The notes under the pieces were generated by a model, which did not search any database, was not told the DNA's origin, and saw only the letters and a list, made by a program, of their open reading frames with translations. DNA of 64,000 bases from Mannheimia granulomatis. GTDB taxonomy: Bacteria > Pseudomonadota > Gammaproteobacteria > Enterobacterales > Pasteurellaceae. The stretch is from NCBI RefSeq assembly GCF_011455695.1, contig NZ_CP015030.1, forward strand, positions 868,001-932,000, read 5' to 3'. A program made the position numbers and the translations under genes. Shown here piece after piece: positions 47,555 through 59,294 of the stretch (positions within the stretch are counted from its first letter, which is position 1; each line of letters opens with the position of its first letter).

Positions 47555-47570
47555 CATAACGTATGTTATG
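47555..47570. promoter_or_regulatory. Inverted repeat upstream of nadV
   Basis: CATAAC-GTAT-GTTATG, perfect 6-bp arms with a 4-base centre. Placed where an operator or activator site for nadV could be. No known factor is assigned. Confidence 0.4.
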
Positions 47571-47651
47571 TTAAATAAAATATTGAGACAGTAAATTCTA
47601 TAAATTTAATCACAATTTCCCTCTCAATTTTCATTTCTTATATGTAAAAAA

Positions 47652-47699
47652 ACAAGCGATCATTTTTTTGCAAAAAATACAAAAAATCTGACCGCTTGT
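47652..47699 (-). terminator. Degenerate uptake-sequence pair, terminator of metB
   Basis: A complete uptake sequence (47691-47699, minus orientation) faces a copy with one change (ACAAGCGAT, 47652-47660). The loop holds TTTTTTTGCAAAAAA. It lies after the metB stop. Confidence 0.65.
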
Positions 47700-47717
47700 A
47701 AGTGAATTATAAAAAGA

Positions 47718-48851
47718 TTACTTCAACTGTTTAAAAGCTTGCAATAAGTCTGCTTTAATATCTTCCAGATGCTCTAAGCCTACAGAAAAACGAAGTAAAT
47801 TATTCGTAATACCACGTGCGATACGTTCTGCTTCCGGAATATCCATATGCGTTTGTGTTGCCGGGTAAGTAATAAAACTTTCTGCACCACCTAAACTTTC
47901 AGCGAAGGTAATTAAGTTGATCGCTTTGAGGAATTTAGGCACCCATTCTTCTTTTTGTAAGCGGAACGACACCATACCGCTTTTACCTGAATAAAGTACG
48001 CTGTCAATTTCAGGCTGCTCTGCTAAAAATTTAGCAATTTCTGTTGCATTGTGTTGATGACGTTCCATACGCAATGCTAAGGTTTTCATGCCACGAACTG
48101 CAAGATAAGAATCAAATGGTGAAAGCACCGCCCCGGCACAGTTTTGGAAATAGAATAAACGCTCGCTTAAATTTTGTCCGTTTACTTTCGTAGCTTCTGA
48201 ATCTTTAGCCACAATTAAGCCGGCTAATACATCATTATGCCCAGATAGATATTTGGTAGCACTATGAATCACAATATCTGCACCGTGTTCAATCGGACGG
48301 AATAAGGCTGGTGTTAAGAAAGTATTATCTACAATCAGCATCAAATTATGCTTTTTAGCAATCTTAGAGATTGCAGCTACATCACACTCCTCCATTAACG
48401 GATTCGAAGGGGTTTCGACAAAAATTGCTTTGGTATTAGGTGTGATAGCTGCTTCAATTGCAGTTAAATCGGCTGTATTCACATAAATAGGCTTTAATGT
48501 GCCGTGATTTTTGTGGCTGAAATCAAATAAACGGTAAGAACCACCGTAAACATCGCTAGAAATAATCCATTCATCTGGGGATTTAAACAGCGACATCACC
48601 AACTGAATTGCAGCCATACCTGAAGCCATAGCAAAGCCTGCATCACCGCCTTCTAAATCAGCAATCCCCTGCTCTAACACCGCACGGGTTGGGTTTTTAG
48701 TACGGGTGTAATCCCAGCCTGTTGATTCGCCTAAGCCATCGCGGCCATAAGCGGTAGAAAGAATAATCGGCATTGCCACTGCACCGGTGCGAGGATCGGT
48801 TCGATTTCCGATTTGAACTAAAGTGGTTTCGATGTTGTTGAATTTTGTCAT
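47718..48851 (-). CDS. metB: Cystathionine gamma-synthase (Cys/Met PLP enzyme)
   Basis: Pyridoxal-phosphate enzyme of the trans-sulfuration family, 377 residues. PLP lysine in VIHSATKYLSGHNDVLAG (about 203). Also YTRTKNPTRAVLEQGIADLEGG (about 48-69, in two parts), FAMASGMAAIQLVMSLF, FVETPSNPLMEECDV, and SLGGAESFITYPATQTH near the C terminus. Best fit is cystathionine gamma-synthase (homoserine ester plus cysteine), but cystathionine beta-lyase or an O-acetylhomoserine sulfhydrylase of the MetI/MetC type is possible. It starts 19 bases after the dapB stop, so both are in one transcript: two aspartate-family genes together. AAGGAATAATAAC precedes the ATG. Confidence 0.85.
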   Translation of the reverse strand: MTKFNNIETTLVQIGNRTDPRTGAVAMPIILSTAYGRDGLGESTGWDYTRTKNPTRAVLEQGIADLEGGDAGFAMASGMAAIQLVMSLFKSPDEWIISSDVYGGSYRLFDFSHKNHGTLKPIYVNTADLTAIEAAITPNTKAIFVETPSNPLMEECDVAAISKIAKKHNLMLIVDNTFLTPALFRPIEHGADIVIHSATKYLSGHNDVLAGLIVAKDSEATKVNGQNLSERLFYFQNCAGAVLSPFDSYLAVRGMKTLALRMERHQHNATEIAKFLAEQPEIDSVLYSGKSGMVSFRLQKEEWVPKFLKAINLITFAESLGGAESFITYPATQTHMDIPEAERIARGITNNLLRFSVGLEHLEDIKADLLQAFKQLK

Positions 48852-48870
48852 TGTTATTATTCCTTCAATT

Positions 48871-49763
<893 letters not shown>

Positions 49764-49766
49764 TGG

Positions 49767-50876
49767 CTATTTTTCCGATTTCCCCATTACCATAATATGT
49801 ACGGTAATTTCCTCACGATCATGGTAAAGATGTTTTGCTTGAATTTTGAACCAAAATCCTTGTTTTACCAGTTCATCTTCCAAAAATTGTAAGCAAAGTT
49901 GCACCTCTTGATAGCGTTTTTTCATCGGTAATTTTAGGTTGAAAATCGTTTCACGACACCAACCGTTAATCAGCCATTTCGCCATTAATTTGGCGATACG
50001 CATTGGTTGTTCAACCATATCACACACCAACCAATCAATTTGCTTACGTTTTGGAGGTTGAAACTTAAAGCCATCTTCCGGGCAATGCTCAATTCGTCCC
50101 GTTTCATGTAAACTGGCAGCCATTTTGCCGTGATCGACCGCATAAACAAACACGCCACGTTTGACTAATTGGTAAGTCCAACCGCCCGGGCAAGCACCTA
50201 AATCCACGCCAATCATCGTATCGTTAAAGCGTTTTTTCTCTTCCGCTTGCGGAATAAAAGTTAAAATCGCCTCTTCTAATTTTAAAGTAGAACGGCTTGG
50301 CGCCTCAGCCGGGAATTTTAAGCGAGGGATTCCCATAAAAAACGGCGATTTATTATGATTATAAGCATAGCCTACATAGCATGCCCCTGACCGGATAAAC
50401 AGAATATGCAGACTGATACTCCCCTTCGCGTTATCTGATTTGGTTAGCCAGCCTTGTTTTTTCAATGCAGAACGCAGCGGTACAGTAAATTTACGGCAAA
50501 AAGTTAATAACTCTTTGGCCTCATTGGTGTCCGGTGTTTCCACAAAAACATCTGAACTGTTACTAGGGTTCATCTCGGCATATTGGCTTAAAATCGGCGA
50601 AATTCGGTCATTTTCAGGTAAATTTTGCAGCAAATCACCCACTACAATCATTTGGCGAACGAAAATAAGCTGTTCAAACTTCAGCTCGCGAGCTAACCGA
50701 TCCGCATCTCCTGTTTGATAGCACTCAAAGATCACATAACCACTGTTTTCTTTAAGGTTAGCGAAGCCAAAAACACCCAGCTGAGCCGCTTTGTCGCTGA
50801 TCTCCCCTGCCACCTCTTTTTCAAAACCTGAACGGCAATAAAGTGCTAATTTGTTAAACCCTGATTTATTTAGCAT
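49767..50876 (-). CDS. rlmM: 23S rRNA 2'-O-ribose C2498 methyltransferase RlmM
   Basis: Methylates C2498 of 23S rRNA before ribosome assembly. 369 residues (E. coli RlmM 366). N-terminal THUMP-like half starts [17 protein letters not shown]. The C-terminal Rossmann half has the SAM loop [17 protein letters not shown] (about 221-237) and the catalytic K-D-K-type residues in [19 protein letters not shown] and [10 protein letters not shown]. The start overlaps the end of ygdD by 11 bases; GAGAAG lies upstream inside ygdD. Co-transcribed with ygdD, as in E. coli (ygdD-ygdE). Confidence 0.95.
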   Translation of the reverse strand: MLNKSGFNKLALYCRSGFEKEVAGEISDKAAQLGVFGFANLKENSGYVIFECYQTGDADRLARELKFEQLIFVRQMIVVGDLLQNLPENDRISPILSQYAEMNPSNSSDVFVETPDTNEAKELLTFCRKFTVPLRSALKKQGWLTKSDNAKGSISLHILFIRSGACYVGYAYNHNKSPFFMGIPRLKFPAEAPSRSTLKLEEAILTFIPQAEEKKRFNDTMIGVDLGACPGGWTYQLVKRGVFVYAVDHGKMAASLHETGRIEHCPEDGFKFQPPKRKQIDWLVCDMVEQPMRIAKLMAKWLINGWCRETIFNLKLPMKKRYQEVQLCLQFLEDELVKQGFWFKIQAKHLYHDREEITVHIMVMGKSEK

Positions 50877-51264
50877 AACTTCTCACACTCACATAAATTA
50901 ATGCAGCCCAGCCAAGCATAAAGCACAGACCACCAATCGGCGTTAGCCAATGAATAGTTGGAATATCTAATGCTCGTAGATAGAGATTTCCGCTGAAAAG
51001 TAAAATCCCTAATGTCCAGCTACCGCCAATAATATTGATGGCTTTCTCTCTACAAGCGGGCGGATTTTGCGAAAAATTTGCAATTTGGAATAAGCCCAAA
51101 GCTAGAATTGCCACGGTATGAAACATTTGATATTTAATGCCTGTATCAATCCAGCCTAAAGCTTTAGGCTCTAAATGTGGCGATAATCCATGGCTGGCGA
51201 ATGCCCCAAACGCCACGGTAAAAAAGCCGCTAAGGGCGGCAATGGTAAGAAATTTGTTTTTCAT
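50866..51264 (-). CDS. ygdD: DUF423 inner-membrane protein YgdD
   Basis: 132 residues with four hydrophobic segments (about 6-26, 45-65, 75-95, 100-122). Family blocks [39 protein letters not shown] and [20 protein letters not shown]. Function unknown across the family; the pairing with rlmM is widespread. A uptake sequence of the form ACAAGCGGG, with one change, lies in its coding region together with TTTTGC and TTTGCAA elements. Confidence 0.9.
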   Translation of the reverse strand: MKNKFLTIAALSGFFTVAFGAFASHGLSPHLEPKALGWIDTGIKYQMFHTVAILALGLFQIANFSQNPPACREKAINIIGGSWTLGILLFSGNLYLRALDIPTIHWLTPIGGLCFMLGWAALIYVSVRSYAK

Positions 51265-51318
51265 AACAGACTCGTTAATAATAAAAATGCCTTACTATAA
51301 CATACTAGAGCGATAGAT

Positions 51319-51372
51319 AAGCGGTCAATTTCACGAAAAATTTTGCAAAAAATTCTTATAAAATGACCGCTT
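51319..51372 (-). terminator. Uptake-sequence inverted pair, terminator of bisC
   Basis: AAGCGGTCA (51319-51327) faces TGACCGCTT (51364-51372); the loop holds TTTTGCAAAAAA. It follows the bisC stop and precedes ygdD. Confidence 0.75.
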
Positions 51373-51381
51373 GTATGATGA

Positions 51382-53736
51382 TTACTCTCTAAATTCAGGT
51401 GCTTCAAACACCTTCACTTTTGGAGCTTCGCCGATAAATTTTTCCACCTGAACTGTGGTGGTATTCGGGGCATTGCCCTGCCCAAGCTTTGAAGAGCCTT
51501 CATTACAAGTCAGGACGTTCGGATTACCGCTTCGACATAACGCGTTTGGTTGGGTTAAATCCTCAGGATCGTACCAACCACCTTCGTAAAGAGCAACTGT
51601 GCCTTTGATAATACCATCTGTTACCACCGCTCCCGCCAATACTTGTCCGCGTTTGTTAAAAACTCGCACAATATCACCGCTTGTAATACCTCGCTCGGCA
51701 GCATCCTCCGTATGAATTAGCACAGGCTCTCTGCCATTTACTTCATAATATTGGCGAAGTGAAGAATAAGCCAATTGGCTGTGCAAGCGGTATTTAATAT
51801 GTGGCGTAACTAATGCTAACGGCTCACTTTCTGTCGTTTTTCCCGAATATTCCTCGTGTTCCAACCACATTGGATGACCTTGGCAATCTTCATAGCCCAT
51901 ATTCGCCACTGTTTGTGAGAAAATCTCAATTTTGCCTGATGGTGTAGCTAGTTTATGGGTAATCGGATCTTCTCGATAATCTTGATAACGAACAAAATTG
52001 TTGCTATTTTGCTCAGATTCAAATGAGAACACCTTATTTTCCGACCAAAATATATCAAAATCCGGCAACGGTCTTTCCGCTTTTTGTGCTGCATCAAAAG
52101 CGACTTGGTAAAATTCCGACAACCATTGCATTTCGCTTTTACCTTCAGTAAATTCCAGCCCTTTGCCGGCTCGTTTAGCAAGTTCAGCAAAGATATCATA
52201 ATCATTTTTTGCTTCAAATTGAGGCGGAACTACTTGTTTCATTGGGATGATATGTTTTACCACATAATCCCCTGCCACCGTTAAATCATTACGCTCATAG
52301 CTTGTGGTTGCAGGCAGAACAATATCTGCCATTCGAGCAGTTGGAGTCCAAAAACATTCATTGACGATGACGGTTTCCGGCTGCTGCCACGCTTTCACTA
52401 AATAGTTGGTGTCTGGGTGATGTGCAAACGGATTCCCGCCCGCCCAATAGACTAATTTAATGTTCGGATAAGTGAAGGTTTTCCCATTAAAATCAAAAGG
52501 TTGATTTGGATTTAGCAAAGCATCGGCAATGCGGGCAACCGGGAAAAACGGCATTTGCGGATTCGGCTTGCCTGCGTTAATTGCCCCTAGGCGGATACCC
52601 GAATCATTACTTAAACCATTGGTTGAATAGCGATAATTTAAGCCAAACCCACCGCCCAGTAAGCCGATTTGCCCGAGCATTGAAGCAAGAGTAACTAGCA
52701 TCCAATGGCTTTGCTCGCCGTGTTGTAGGCGTTGCAAGCCCCAGCCGGACATTAACATGGTGCGATTTGCCACAAAGGCGCGAGCTAATGCTTGAATGGT
52801 TTCGGCAGAAATGCCACAAATCTGGCTTGCCCATTCTGCAGTTTTCGGTTGATTATCGGTTTTACCTAACACATAGTCGCTAAATTGCTCGAAACCAACG
52901 GTATATTTCGCTAAAAATACGTGATCGTGCAGGTTTTCGCTAATTAGCGTATGGGCGATACCCAACATTAATGCCACATCGGTTCCTGTGTTGATTGGCA
53001 ACCACTCTGCCTCTAAAAATTGACAGGTTTCGCTACGGACTGGGTCGATACAAATCACTCGTTTCCCACTAGCTTTGATTTTAGCTAGATAATCAATGCC
53101 TTCCGGCTCAGCAGATGTCCAAGCAATGCGTAAGGTGTTGAGTGGATTAGACGACCAAATTACCAATAATTCGGTGCTTTCGACAATAGTGTGCCAACTC
53201 GTTTGCTGAGCATAAACTTCAATATTACCTAAAACATGCGGCATAATCACTTGTACAGCACCAGTGGAATAATCGCCACGACTGTTTACAAATCCACCTG
53301 TTACATTCAAATAACGTTGTAAAAGTGTGCGAGAGGCGTGTAGAGAACCACAACTATACCAACCGTAAGAGCCACCAAAAATCGATTCGCTGCCATATTG
53401 TTGGCGAACACGCTCTATTTCTCCCGACACTAGCTCAAAGGCTTTATCCCAAGACACACGTACCCATTCATCACGCCCACGCAATGTGGTGTCTTTGTTA
53501 TCTTCCAAATAGCCTTTACGCACCATCGGGTATCTCACCCGAACAGGACTATAGAGCTGATCTGCTACAACATCTTGTAATTCATTCTGATGATTTTTAG
53601 GTAAATAACCTTCTGATTTCACTACTCTGCCGTTTTCAACGGTGACATTTAATGCTCCCCAATGAGCTGCTGTAGTAATGGTGTTTGCGGGTTTGTCTAA
53701 GGCGATAAACTGCCCATTTTCTAATTGATTTGCCAT
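51382..53736 (-). CDS. bisC: BisC/TorZ-type molybdopterin oxidoreductase
   Basis: Molybdenum enzyme of the DMSO reductase family that reduces S- or N-oxides (biotin or methionine sulfoxide, TMAO). 784 residues, close to E. coli BisC (777). TAAHWGALNV at 21-30, WSSNPLNTLRIAW, CIDPVRSE, MLMSGWGLQR and WAGGNPFAHHPDTN are family blocks. The molybdenum ligand is Ser157 in RGDYSTGA. There is no Fe-S cysteine motif and no Tat or Sec signal peptide, so it should be cytoplasmic like BisC, not periplasmic like TorA/TorZ. The C-terminal dinucleotide domain has EDAAERGITSGDIVRVFN. Substrate not certain. A second, similar gene begins beyond the right edge of the window. Confidence 0.87.
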   Translation of the reverse strand: MANQLENGQFIALDKPANTITTAAHWGALNVTVENGRVVKSEGYLPKNHQNELQDVVADQLYSPVRVRYPMVRKGYLEDNKDTTLRGRDEWVRVSWDKAFELVSGEIERVRQQYGSESIFGGSYGWYSCGSLHASRTLLQRYLNVTGGFVNSRGDYSTGAVQVIMPHVLGNIEVYAQQTSWHTIVESTELLVIWSSNPLNTLRIAWTSAEPEGIDYLAKIKASGKRVICIDPVRSETCQFLEAEWLPINTGTDVALMLGIAHTLISENLHDHVFLAKYTVGFEQFSDYVLGKTDNQPKTAEWASQICGISAETIQALARAFVANRTMLMSGWGLQRLQHGEQSHWMLVTLASMLGQIGLLGGGFGLNYRYSTNGLSNDSGIRLGAINAGKPNPQMPFFPVARIADALLNPNQPFDFNGKTFTYPNIKLVYWAGGNPFAHHPDTNYLVKAWQQPETVIVNECFWTPTARMADIVLPATTSYERNDLTVAGDYVVKHIIPMKQVVPPQFEAKNDYDIFAELAKRAGKGLEFTEGKSEMQWLSEFYQVAFDAAQKAERPLPDFDIFWSENKVFSFESEQNSNNFVRYQDYREDPITHKLATPSGKIEIFSQTVANMGYEDCQGHPMWLEHEEYSGKTTESEPLALVTPHIKYRLHSQLAYSSLRQYYEVNGREPVLIHTEDAAERGITSGDIVRVFNKRGQVLAGAVVTDGIIKGTVALYEGGWYDPEDLTQPNALCRSGNPNVLTCNEGSSKLGQGNAPNTTTVQVEKFIGEAPKVKVFEAPEFRE

Positions 53737-53849
53737 ATTTTCTGTCTGCTGCTTTTCTGTTTGTTGTATTGAAATTTGCGAGAGAATTTACTTCAATGAA
53801 CTCGAAGTTGCAATACAAGCGGTCGTTTTTTATGGGAATTTTGCAAAAC

Positions 53850-53871
53850 AAAACCCACCAAACGGTGGGTT
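53850..53871 (-). terminator. Terminator of icd-acnB
   Basis: Stem AACCCACC/GGTGGGTT (53852-53859 with 53864-53871); on the minus strand it is followed by TTGTTTTGC. A single uptake sequence lies beyond it. Confidence 0.85.
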
Positions 53872-53882
53872 AAGATTGATGA

Positions 53883-56489
53883 TTATAATGCTACTTGAAC
53901 AATCACATTATCCGCTTTTTTCACATAACTATTGATTTGGTCAAAATTCATATAGCGGTAAATGTCATCTTTGTCTTTTTGTAGGTCATTCACATAGCCA
54001 AGATACTCTTCCGGTGTTGGTAATTTACCTAACAGAGCAGAAACTGCAGCCAGCTCCGCAGAGGCTAAATAAACATTCGCCCCTTGCCCTAAACGGTTCG
54101 GAAAGTTTCGGGTTGAAGTTGAAACCACATTAGCATTATTCGCCACTCGTGCTTGGTTGCCCATACAAAGTGAGCAACCCGGCATTTCAACTCGAGCCCC
54201 GCTTTTACCGTAAATGCTGTAATAGCCTTCTTCAGTCAACAAGCCTGCATCCATTTTTGTCGGTGGAGCAATCCAAAGTTTTGTCGGTAATTCCCCCTGT
54301 GCTTGGCTTAATAATTTTCCTGCCGCACGGAAATGCCCGATATTCGTCATACAAGAACCGATAAAGACTTCATCAATTTTATCGCCTTGCACTTGCGAAA
54401 GTAGACGTGCATCATCAGGGTCATTCGGCACACAAACAATCGGCTCTTTGATTTCATCTAGGTTGATCTCAATAATCGCCGCATATTCCGCATTTTCGTC
54501 AGCCTCTAATAGCTCTGGATTATCCAACCATGCTTGCATATTGGCAATACGGCGTTCAAGAGTGCGTTTGTCGTCATAACCTTCGGCAATCATCCATTTT
54601 AAAAGCGTAATGTTAGAGTTCAGATATTCCATAATCGGCTCTTTGTTAAGCTTGATGGTACAAGCTGCCGCTGAACGTTCTGCTGAAGCGTCTGAAAGCT
54701 CAAAAGCTTGTTCGATTTTCAGATTTTCCAAACCCTCAATTTCTAAAATACGACCGGAGAAAATATTTTTCTTGCCTTTTTTCTCAACGGTGAGCAAGCC
54801 TTGTTGAATCGCATAGTAAGGAATGGCGTGCACTAAATCGCGTAGCGTAATGCCCGGCTGCATTGTGCCTGAAAAACGCACTAACACGGACTCCGGCATA
54901 TCCAACGGCATAACACCTGTTGCAGCAGCAAACGCCACTAAGCCCGAACCTGCGGGGAAAGAGATACCGATTGGGAAACGGGTGTGTGAATCACCACCTG
55001 TACCGACTGTATCAGGCAACAACATACGGTTTAACCAAGAGTGAATTACTCCATCACCTGGGCGTAGCGAAATACCGCCACGGTTCATAATAAAGTCAGG
55101 TAAGGTATGGTGTGTAACTACATCCACCGGTTTGGGATAAGCGGCAGTATGGCAGAAAGACTGCATAACAAGATCTGCTGAGAAGCCTAAACAAGCTAAA
55201 TCTTTTAGTTCGTCTCTCGTCATTGGACCTGTAGTGTCTTGTGAGCCGACAGAAGTCATTCGAGGCTCGCAATATTGCCCCGGCCGAACACCCTCTACGC
55301 CACAAGCACGCCCAACCATTTTTTGGGCAAGTGTGTAGCCTTTGTTGCTGTTTGACACCGATTGCGGTTTTACAAAAATATCGCTTTCCGGCAAGCCTAA
55401 TGCCACTCGTGCTTTATGAGTTAAACCTCGACCGATAATCAGTGGAATACGTCCACCGGCACGCACTTCGTCTAATAGCACTTCGGTTTTTAGGCTAAAT
55501 TCTGCTAAAACTTCATCGGAATTGTGTTTACAAATTTTGCCCTGATAAGGGTAAATATCAATCACATCGCTCATATTGAGATTCGTAACATCCACTTCAA
55601 TCGGTAACGAGCCTGCATCTTCAAGTGTATTAAAGAAAATTGGTGCGATTTTACCACCAAGCACAATCCCCCCTGCTCGTTTGTTCGGGATATAAGGAAT
55701 ATCTTCCCCCATAAACCAAAGCACCGAGTTGGTTGCGGATTTACGAGAAGAGCCCGTTCCCACTACATCGCCCACATAAGCCAGCGGGAAACCTTTCTCT
55801 TTTAAGGCTTCTAACTGTTTAATCGGGCCGGTGTGGCCATTGTCATCAGGGAAAATGCCATCACGCTCATTTTTCAGCATTGCTAAAGCATGAAGCGGAA
55901 TATCAGGGCGTGACCATGCATCTTGTGCCGGAGAAAGGTCATCGGTGTTGGTTTCACCGGTTACTTTGAAAACGGTGACCGTAATTTTTTCAGCCAATTT
56001 CGGGCGAGAGGTAAACCAATCGGCATTTGCCCAAGATTCTAAAACTTGTTTAGCGAATGGATTACCTTTTTCGGCACGCTCTTTCACATCGTGAAAGTTA
56101 TCAAACATTAATAAGGTTTTGGATAAAGCTTCCACTGCAATAGGAGCAAGTTCTTCGTTATCTAATGCAGATAGTAGCGTTTCAATATTATAACCACCCT
56201 GCATCGTGCCGAGTAATTGCACCGCATGAGTAGGTGAAATTAATGGAGATGTTGCAGCACCTTTGGTAATGTCGGCTAAGAAGGCGGCTTTGACATAGGC
56301 AGCTTCATCTACGCCGGCTGGAATGCGATTTGTAAAAAGATCTAATAAAAAGACCGCTTGTTCGGCAGGAGGATTTTTTAATAATTCGACCAGCTGAGCG
56401 GTTTGTTCCGCGTTTAATGGCTGAGGTACGACTCCAAGTTTCGCACGCTCATCAACATGTTGTTGATAGTTTTCGATAAAATTTGCCAT
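53883..56489 (-). CDS. acnB: Aconitate hydratase B
   Basis: Isomerises citrate to isocitrate (TCA cycle). 868 residues (E. coli AcnB 865). N-terminal HEAT-like domain (about 1-160), then the swivel domain (about 165-370) with [20 protein letters not shown] and [16 protein letters not shown]. The catalytic part (about 390-868) binds a 4Fe-4S cluster through [12 protein letters not shown] (Cys about 710) and [11 protein letters not shown] (two Cys about 770). AGAGAGTGAATT precedes the ATG. It starts 19 bases after the icd stop, so both belong to one operon. Confidence 0.97.
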   Translation of the reverse strand: MANFIENYQQHVDERAKLGVVPQPLNAEQTAQLVELLKNPPAEQAVFLLDLFTNRIPAGVDEAAYVKAAFLADITKGAATSPLISPTHAVQLLGTMQGGYNIETLLSALDNEELAPIAVEALSKTLLMFDNFHDVKERAEKGNPFAKQVLESWANADWFTSRPKLAEKITVTVFKVTGETNTDDLSPAQDAWSRPDIPLHALAMLKNERDGIFPDDNGHTGPIKQLEALKEKGFPLAYVGDVVGTGSSRKSATNSVLWFMGEDIPYIPNKRAGGIVLGGKIAPIFFNTLEDAGSLPIEVDVTNLNMSDVIDIYPYQGKICKHNSDEVLAEFSLKTEVLLDEVRAGGRIPLIIGRGLTHKARVALGLPESDIFVKPQSVSNSNKGYTLAQKMVGRACGVEGVRPGQYCEPRMTSVGSQDTTGPMTRDELKDLACLGFSADLVMQSFCHTAAYPKPVDVVTHHTLPDFIMNRGGISLRPGDGVIHSWLNRMLLPDTVGTGGDSHTRFPIGISFPAGSGLVAFAAATGVMPLDMPESVLVRFSGTMQPGITLRDLVHAIPYYAIQQGLLTVEKKGKKNIFSGRILEIEGLENLKIEQAFELSDASAERSAAACTIKLNKEPIMEYLNSNITLLKWMIAEGYDDKRTLERRIANMQAWLDNPELLEADENAEYAAIIEINLDEIKEPIVCVPNDPDDARLLSQVQGDKIDEVFIGSCMTNIGHFRAAGKLLSQAQGELPTKLWIAPPTKMDAGLLTEEGYYSIYGKSGARVEMPGCSLCMGNQARVANNANVVSTSTRNFPNRLGQGANVYLASAELAAVSALLGKLPTPEEYLGYVNDLQKDKDDIYRYMNFDQINSYVKKADNVIVQVAL

Positions 56490-56508
56490 AATTCACTCTC
56501 TTTTGTAA

Positions 56509-57756
56509 TTACATATTTGCAATGATGTCTTGTGCAAATTCTGAGGTTGAACGCAAAGTTGCCCCTTCTAACATTTCAGCGAAGTCAAAAGTAACTGTTT
56601 TATTCGCAATTGTTTTAGACACTGCTTTTACCACTAAATCTGCGGCTTCCGTCCAGCCTAAATGACGTAACATCATTTCCCCACTTAAAATTAAAGAACC
56701 CGGATTGCCCTTATTTTGACCTGCAATTTTAGGGGCTGTACCATGAGTTGCTTCAAAAATTGCCGCATCAAAACCAATATTTGCACCCGGTGAAATCCCA
56801 ATCCCCCCCACTTGAGCTGCAAGTGCATCGGAAATGTAATCACCGTTTAGGTTAAGCGTGGCGATCACATCATATTCGGTTGGGTGCAATAAAATTTCTT
56901 GTAAGAAAGCATCAGCGATACAATCTTTAATAACGATCTCTTCGCCTGTTTTTGGATTGGTTAAACGCATCCAAGGGCCTTTATCAATCAGCTCTGCACC
57001 AAACTCTTGAGCGACTTGGTAGCCCCATTCTTTAAATGCCCCTTCGGTAAATTTCATAATATTACCTTTATGCACCAAAGTGAGCGATTTGCGGTTGTTA
57101 TCAATCACATATTGTAAGGCTGCACGTACTAAACGTTGAGTTCCTTGTTTGGAAACTGGCTTGATGCCGATACCGCAATCTTCGGTAAAGCGGATTTTTT
57201 TCACGCCCATTTCTTGTTGTAGGAATTGAATCACTTTATTTGCTTCAGGCGAGCCGGCAACCCACTCCACACCTGCATAAATATCTTCCGAGTTTTCACG
57301 GAAAATCACCATATCGACTAATTCCGGATGTTTTACCGGACTTGGTGTACCGTCATAATAGCGAATCGGACGTAAGCAGTTGTATAAATCTAAACCTTGA
57401 CGCATTGCTACATTTAGCGAACGAATCCCACCGCCGACCGGTGTCATTAATGGACCTTTAATTGCCACGTGGTATTGACGAATCAGCTCTAAGGTTTCAT
57501 CAGGCAGCCAAGTATTTTCGCCATAAATTTCGTTAGCTTTTTCGCCTGCATAGATTTCCATCCAAGCAATTTTGCGTTTTCCTTGGTAGGCTTTTTCAAC
57601 CGCGGCATCTAAAACCGCTTGCATGGCTGGCGTAACATCAACACCGATACCATCACCTTCAATAAAGGGAATAATTGGATTGTTTGGTACTTGTAACGAA
57701 CCGTCTTGATTAAGTTGAATGGTTTCGCCTTGGGGAATTTGGACTTGTGTTTGCAT
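56509..57756 (-). CDS. icd: NADP-dependent isocitrate dehydrogenase
   Basis: Makes 2-oxoglutarate, CO2 and NADPH. 415 residues from the ATG at 57756 with an AGGAG site; the 13-codon upstream extension is ignored. [17 protein letters not shown] (about 29), then [19 protein letters not shown] around Ser113, the residue phosphorylated by AceK in E. coli, then [13 protein letters not shown] (about 153) and [22 protein letters not shown]. Close to E. coli Icd. Divergent from gltA; first gene of icd-acnB. Confidence 0.96.
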   Translation of the reverse strand: MQTQVQIPQGETIQLNQDGSLQVPNNPIIPFIEGDGIGVDVTPAMQAVLDAAVEKAYQGKRKIAWMEIYAGEKANEIYGENTWLPDETLELIRQYHVAIKGPLMTPVGGGIRSLNVAMRQGLDLYNCLRPIRYYDGTPSPVKHPELVDMVIFRENSEDIYAGVEWVAGSPEANKVIQFLQQEMGVKKIRFTEDCGIGIKPVSKQGTQRLVRAALQYVIDNNRKSLTLVHKGNIMKFTEGAFKEWGYQVAQEFGAELIDKGPWMRLTNPKTGEEIVIKDCIADAFLQEILLHPTEYDVIATLNLNGDYISDALAAQVGGIGISPGANIGFDAAIFEATHGTAPKIAGQNKGNPGSLILSGEMMLRHLGWTEAADLVVKAVSKTIANKTVTFDFAEMLEGATLRSTSEFAQDIIANM

Positions 57757-57950
57757 TTTTTGCTCCTGTATTGACGAAAAAATAGATAAAATCAATTAAC
57801 TATAAACAGTAAATTAAGAAATGTAAACAAAGAGAAAAAATATTTAAATTTGATTAACATTTTTTTTAAATTTCATCTAAAAAGGGGTTGTTCTTAGTCT
57901 AAAAATAATTTAAGTTTAATGAGCAAACATCAAAATAAAAGGAGTGACCT

Positions 57951-59231
57951 ATGTCAAAAGCAACATTAACTCTCGAGAACGGTGAACAACTCGATCTCAA
58001 TATAAAAAAAGGCAGTTTAGGTTATCAAAATATTGATATACAGCCTTTTATGAAGCACAAACTTTTTTCTTATGATCCCGGTTTGGTTTCGACTGCAGTC
58101 TGTGAATCTGCTATCACTTATGTGGATGGGGATGAAGGTATTCTGCTGCATCGTGGCTACCCTATCGACCAGCTTGCGAATAATGCTGATTACTTAGAAG
58201 TTGGATATACTCTTCTATTCGGCGAACGTCCAACTAAAGAAGAATATAAAGATTTTGTGCAACTAATCAAAAAACATACCCTTGTGCATGAACAACTCAC
58301 TAAATTCTTCTCCGGGTTCCGCCGAGACTCCCACCCGATGGCGGTCATGTGTGGGGTAAGTGGTGCACTAGCCGCTTTCTACCACGATTCAATTGACGTT
58401 AATAATCAAGCCCACCGTGAACTTACCGCCATTCGTCTTTTAGCTAAAATACCAACCCTTGCTGCGATGTGTTATAAATACTCTATCGGTCAGCCGTTTA
58501 TGTTCCCACAAAATCATTTATCTTATGCCGGCAATTTCTTATATATGATGTTTGCCACACCTTGTGAGCCTTATGAAGTCAATCCTGTATTAGAGCGCGC
58601 ATTAGATAGAATCTTTATTTTACACGCAGACCACGAACAAAACGCTTCTACCTCAACGGTCCGTACCGCAGCCTCTTCTGGTGCAAACCCATTTGCTTGT
58701 ATTGCAGCAGGTATTGCTTCATTGTGGGGGCCGGCACATGGTGGGGCGAATGAAGCTTGTATCAATATGTTAGAAGAAATCGGAACTGTTGATCGCATTC
58801 CGGAATTTATTGCCCGAGCAAAAGATAAAAATGATCCTTTCCGTTTAATGGGCTTCGGACACCGAGTCTATAAAAATTACGATCCTCGTGCTAAAGTCAT
58901 GCGTGAAACCTGCCATGAAGTATTGAAAGAACTCAACATTGACAACCCATTATTTGAAGTTGCATTGGAATTAGAACGTATTGCGTTAAGTGATCCTTAT
59001 TTCATTGAGCATAAACTTTACCCAAATGTAGACTTCTACTCCGGTATCGTGCTTAAAGCGATTGGTATTCCAACTTCAATGTTTACAGTTATGTTCGCTT
59101 TAGCCAGAACCGTTGGTTGGATTGCACACTGGAAAGAGATGTACCTACAAGGTAACATCAAAATCGTCCGCCCTCGCCAAATCTACACAGGCGAAACCAA
59201 ACGTGATTTTGAAGCAATGGATAAATCATAG
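57951..59231 (+). CDS. gltA: Citrate synthase (type II)
   Basis: Condenses oxaloacetate and acetyl-CoA. 426 residues (E. coli 427). N-terminal domain typical of hexameric, NADH-sensitive Gram-negative enzymes. Catalytic residues lie in [17 protein letters not shown] (His about 228), [17 protein letters not shown] (His about 305) and [14 protein letters not shown] (Asp about 362). AAAGGAGTGACCT precedes the ATG. Divergent from icd-acnB across 194 AT-rich bases. Together these three genes give the route from acetyl-CoA to 2-oxoglutarate and glutamate, which is missing in Haemophilus influenzae. Confidence 0.97.
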   Translation: MSKATLTLENGEQLDLNIKKGSLGYQNIDIQPFMKHKLFSYDPGLVSTAVCESAITYVDGDEGILLHRGYPIDQLANNADYLEVGYTLLFGERPTKEEYKDFVQLIKKHTLVHEQLTKFFSGFRRDSHPMAVMCGVSGALAAFYHDSIDVNNQAHRELTAIRLLAKIPTLAAMCYKYSIGQPFMFPQNHLSYAGNFLYMMFATPCEPYEVNPVLERALDRIFILHADHEQNASTSTVRTAASSGANPFACIAAGIASLWGPAHGGANEACINMLEEIGTVDRIPEFIARAKDKNDPFRLMGFGHRVYKNYDPRAKVMRETCHEVLKELNIDNPLFEVALELERIALSDPYFIEHKLYPNVDFYSGIVLKAIGIPTSMFTVMFALARTVGWIAHWKEMYLQGNIKIVRPRQIYTGETKRDFEAMDKS

Positions 59232-59241
59232 GATTTGCAAA

Positions 59242-59280
59242 AAATTAAACCGCTTATGAAAACAAGCGGTTTAATTTTCT
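59242..59280. terminator. Compact uptake-sequence hairpin between gltA and res
   Basis: Arms AAATTAAACCGCTT (59242-59255) and AAGCGGTTTAATTT (59264-59277), perfect, 8-base loop. Here the two uptake sequences diverge outwards less far apart than in the other pairs. It ends two convergent genes. Confidence 0.85.
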
Positions 59281-59294
59281 ATAAAATTTGCAAA

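Noticed and set aside
53883-57756. Several open frames opposite acnB and icd on the plus strand
   Set aside because: They are short, have no ribosome sites or family features, and mirror the codon pattern of the real genes.
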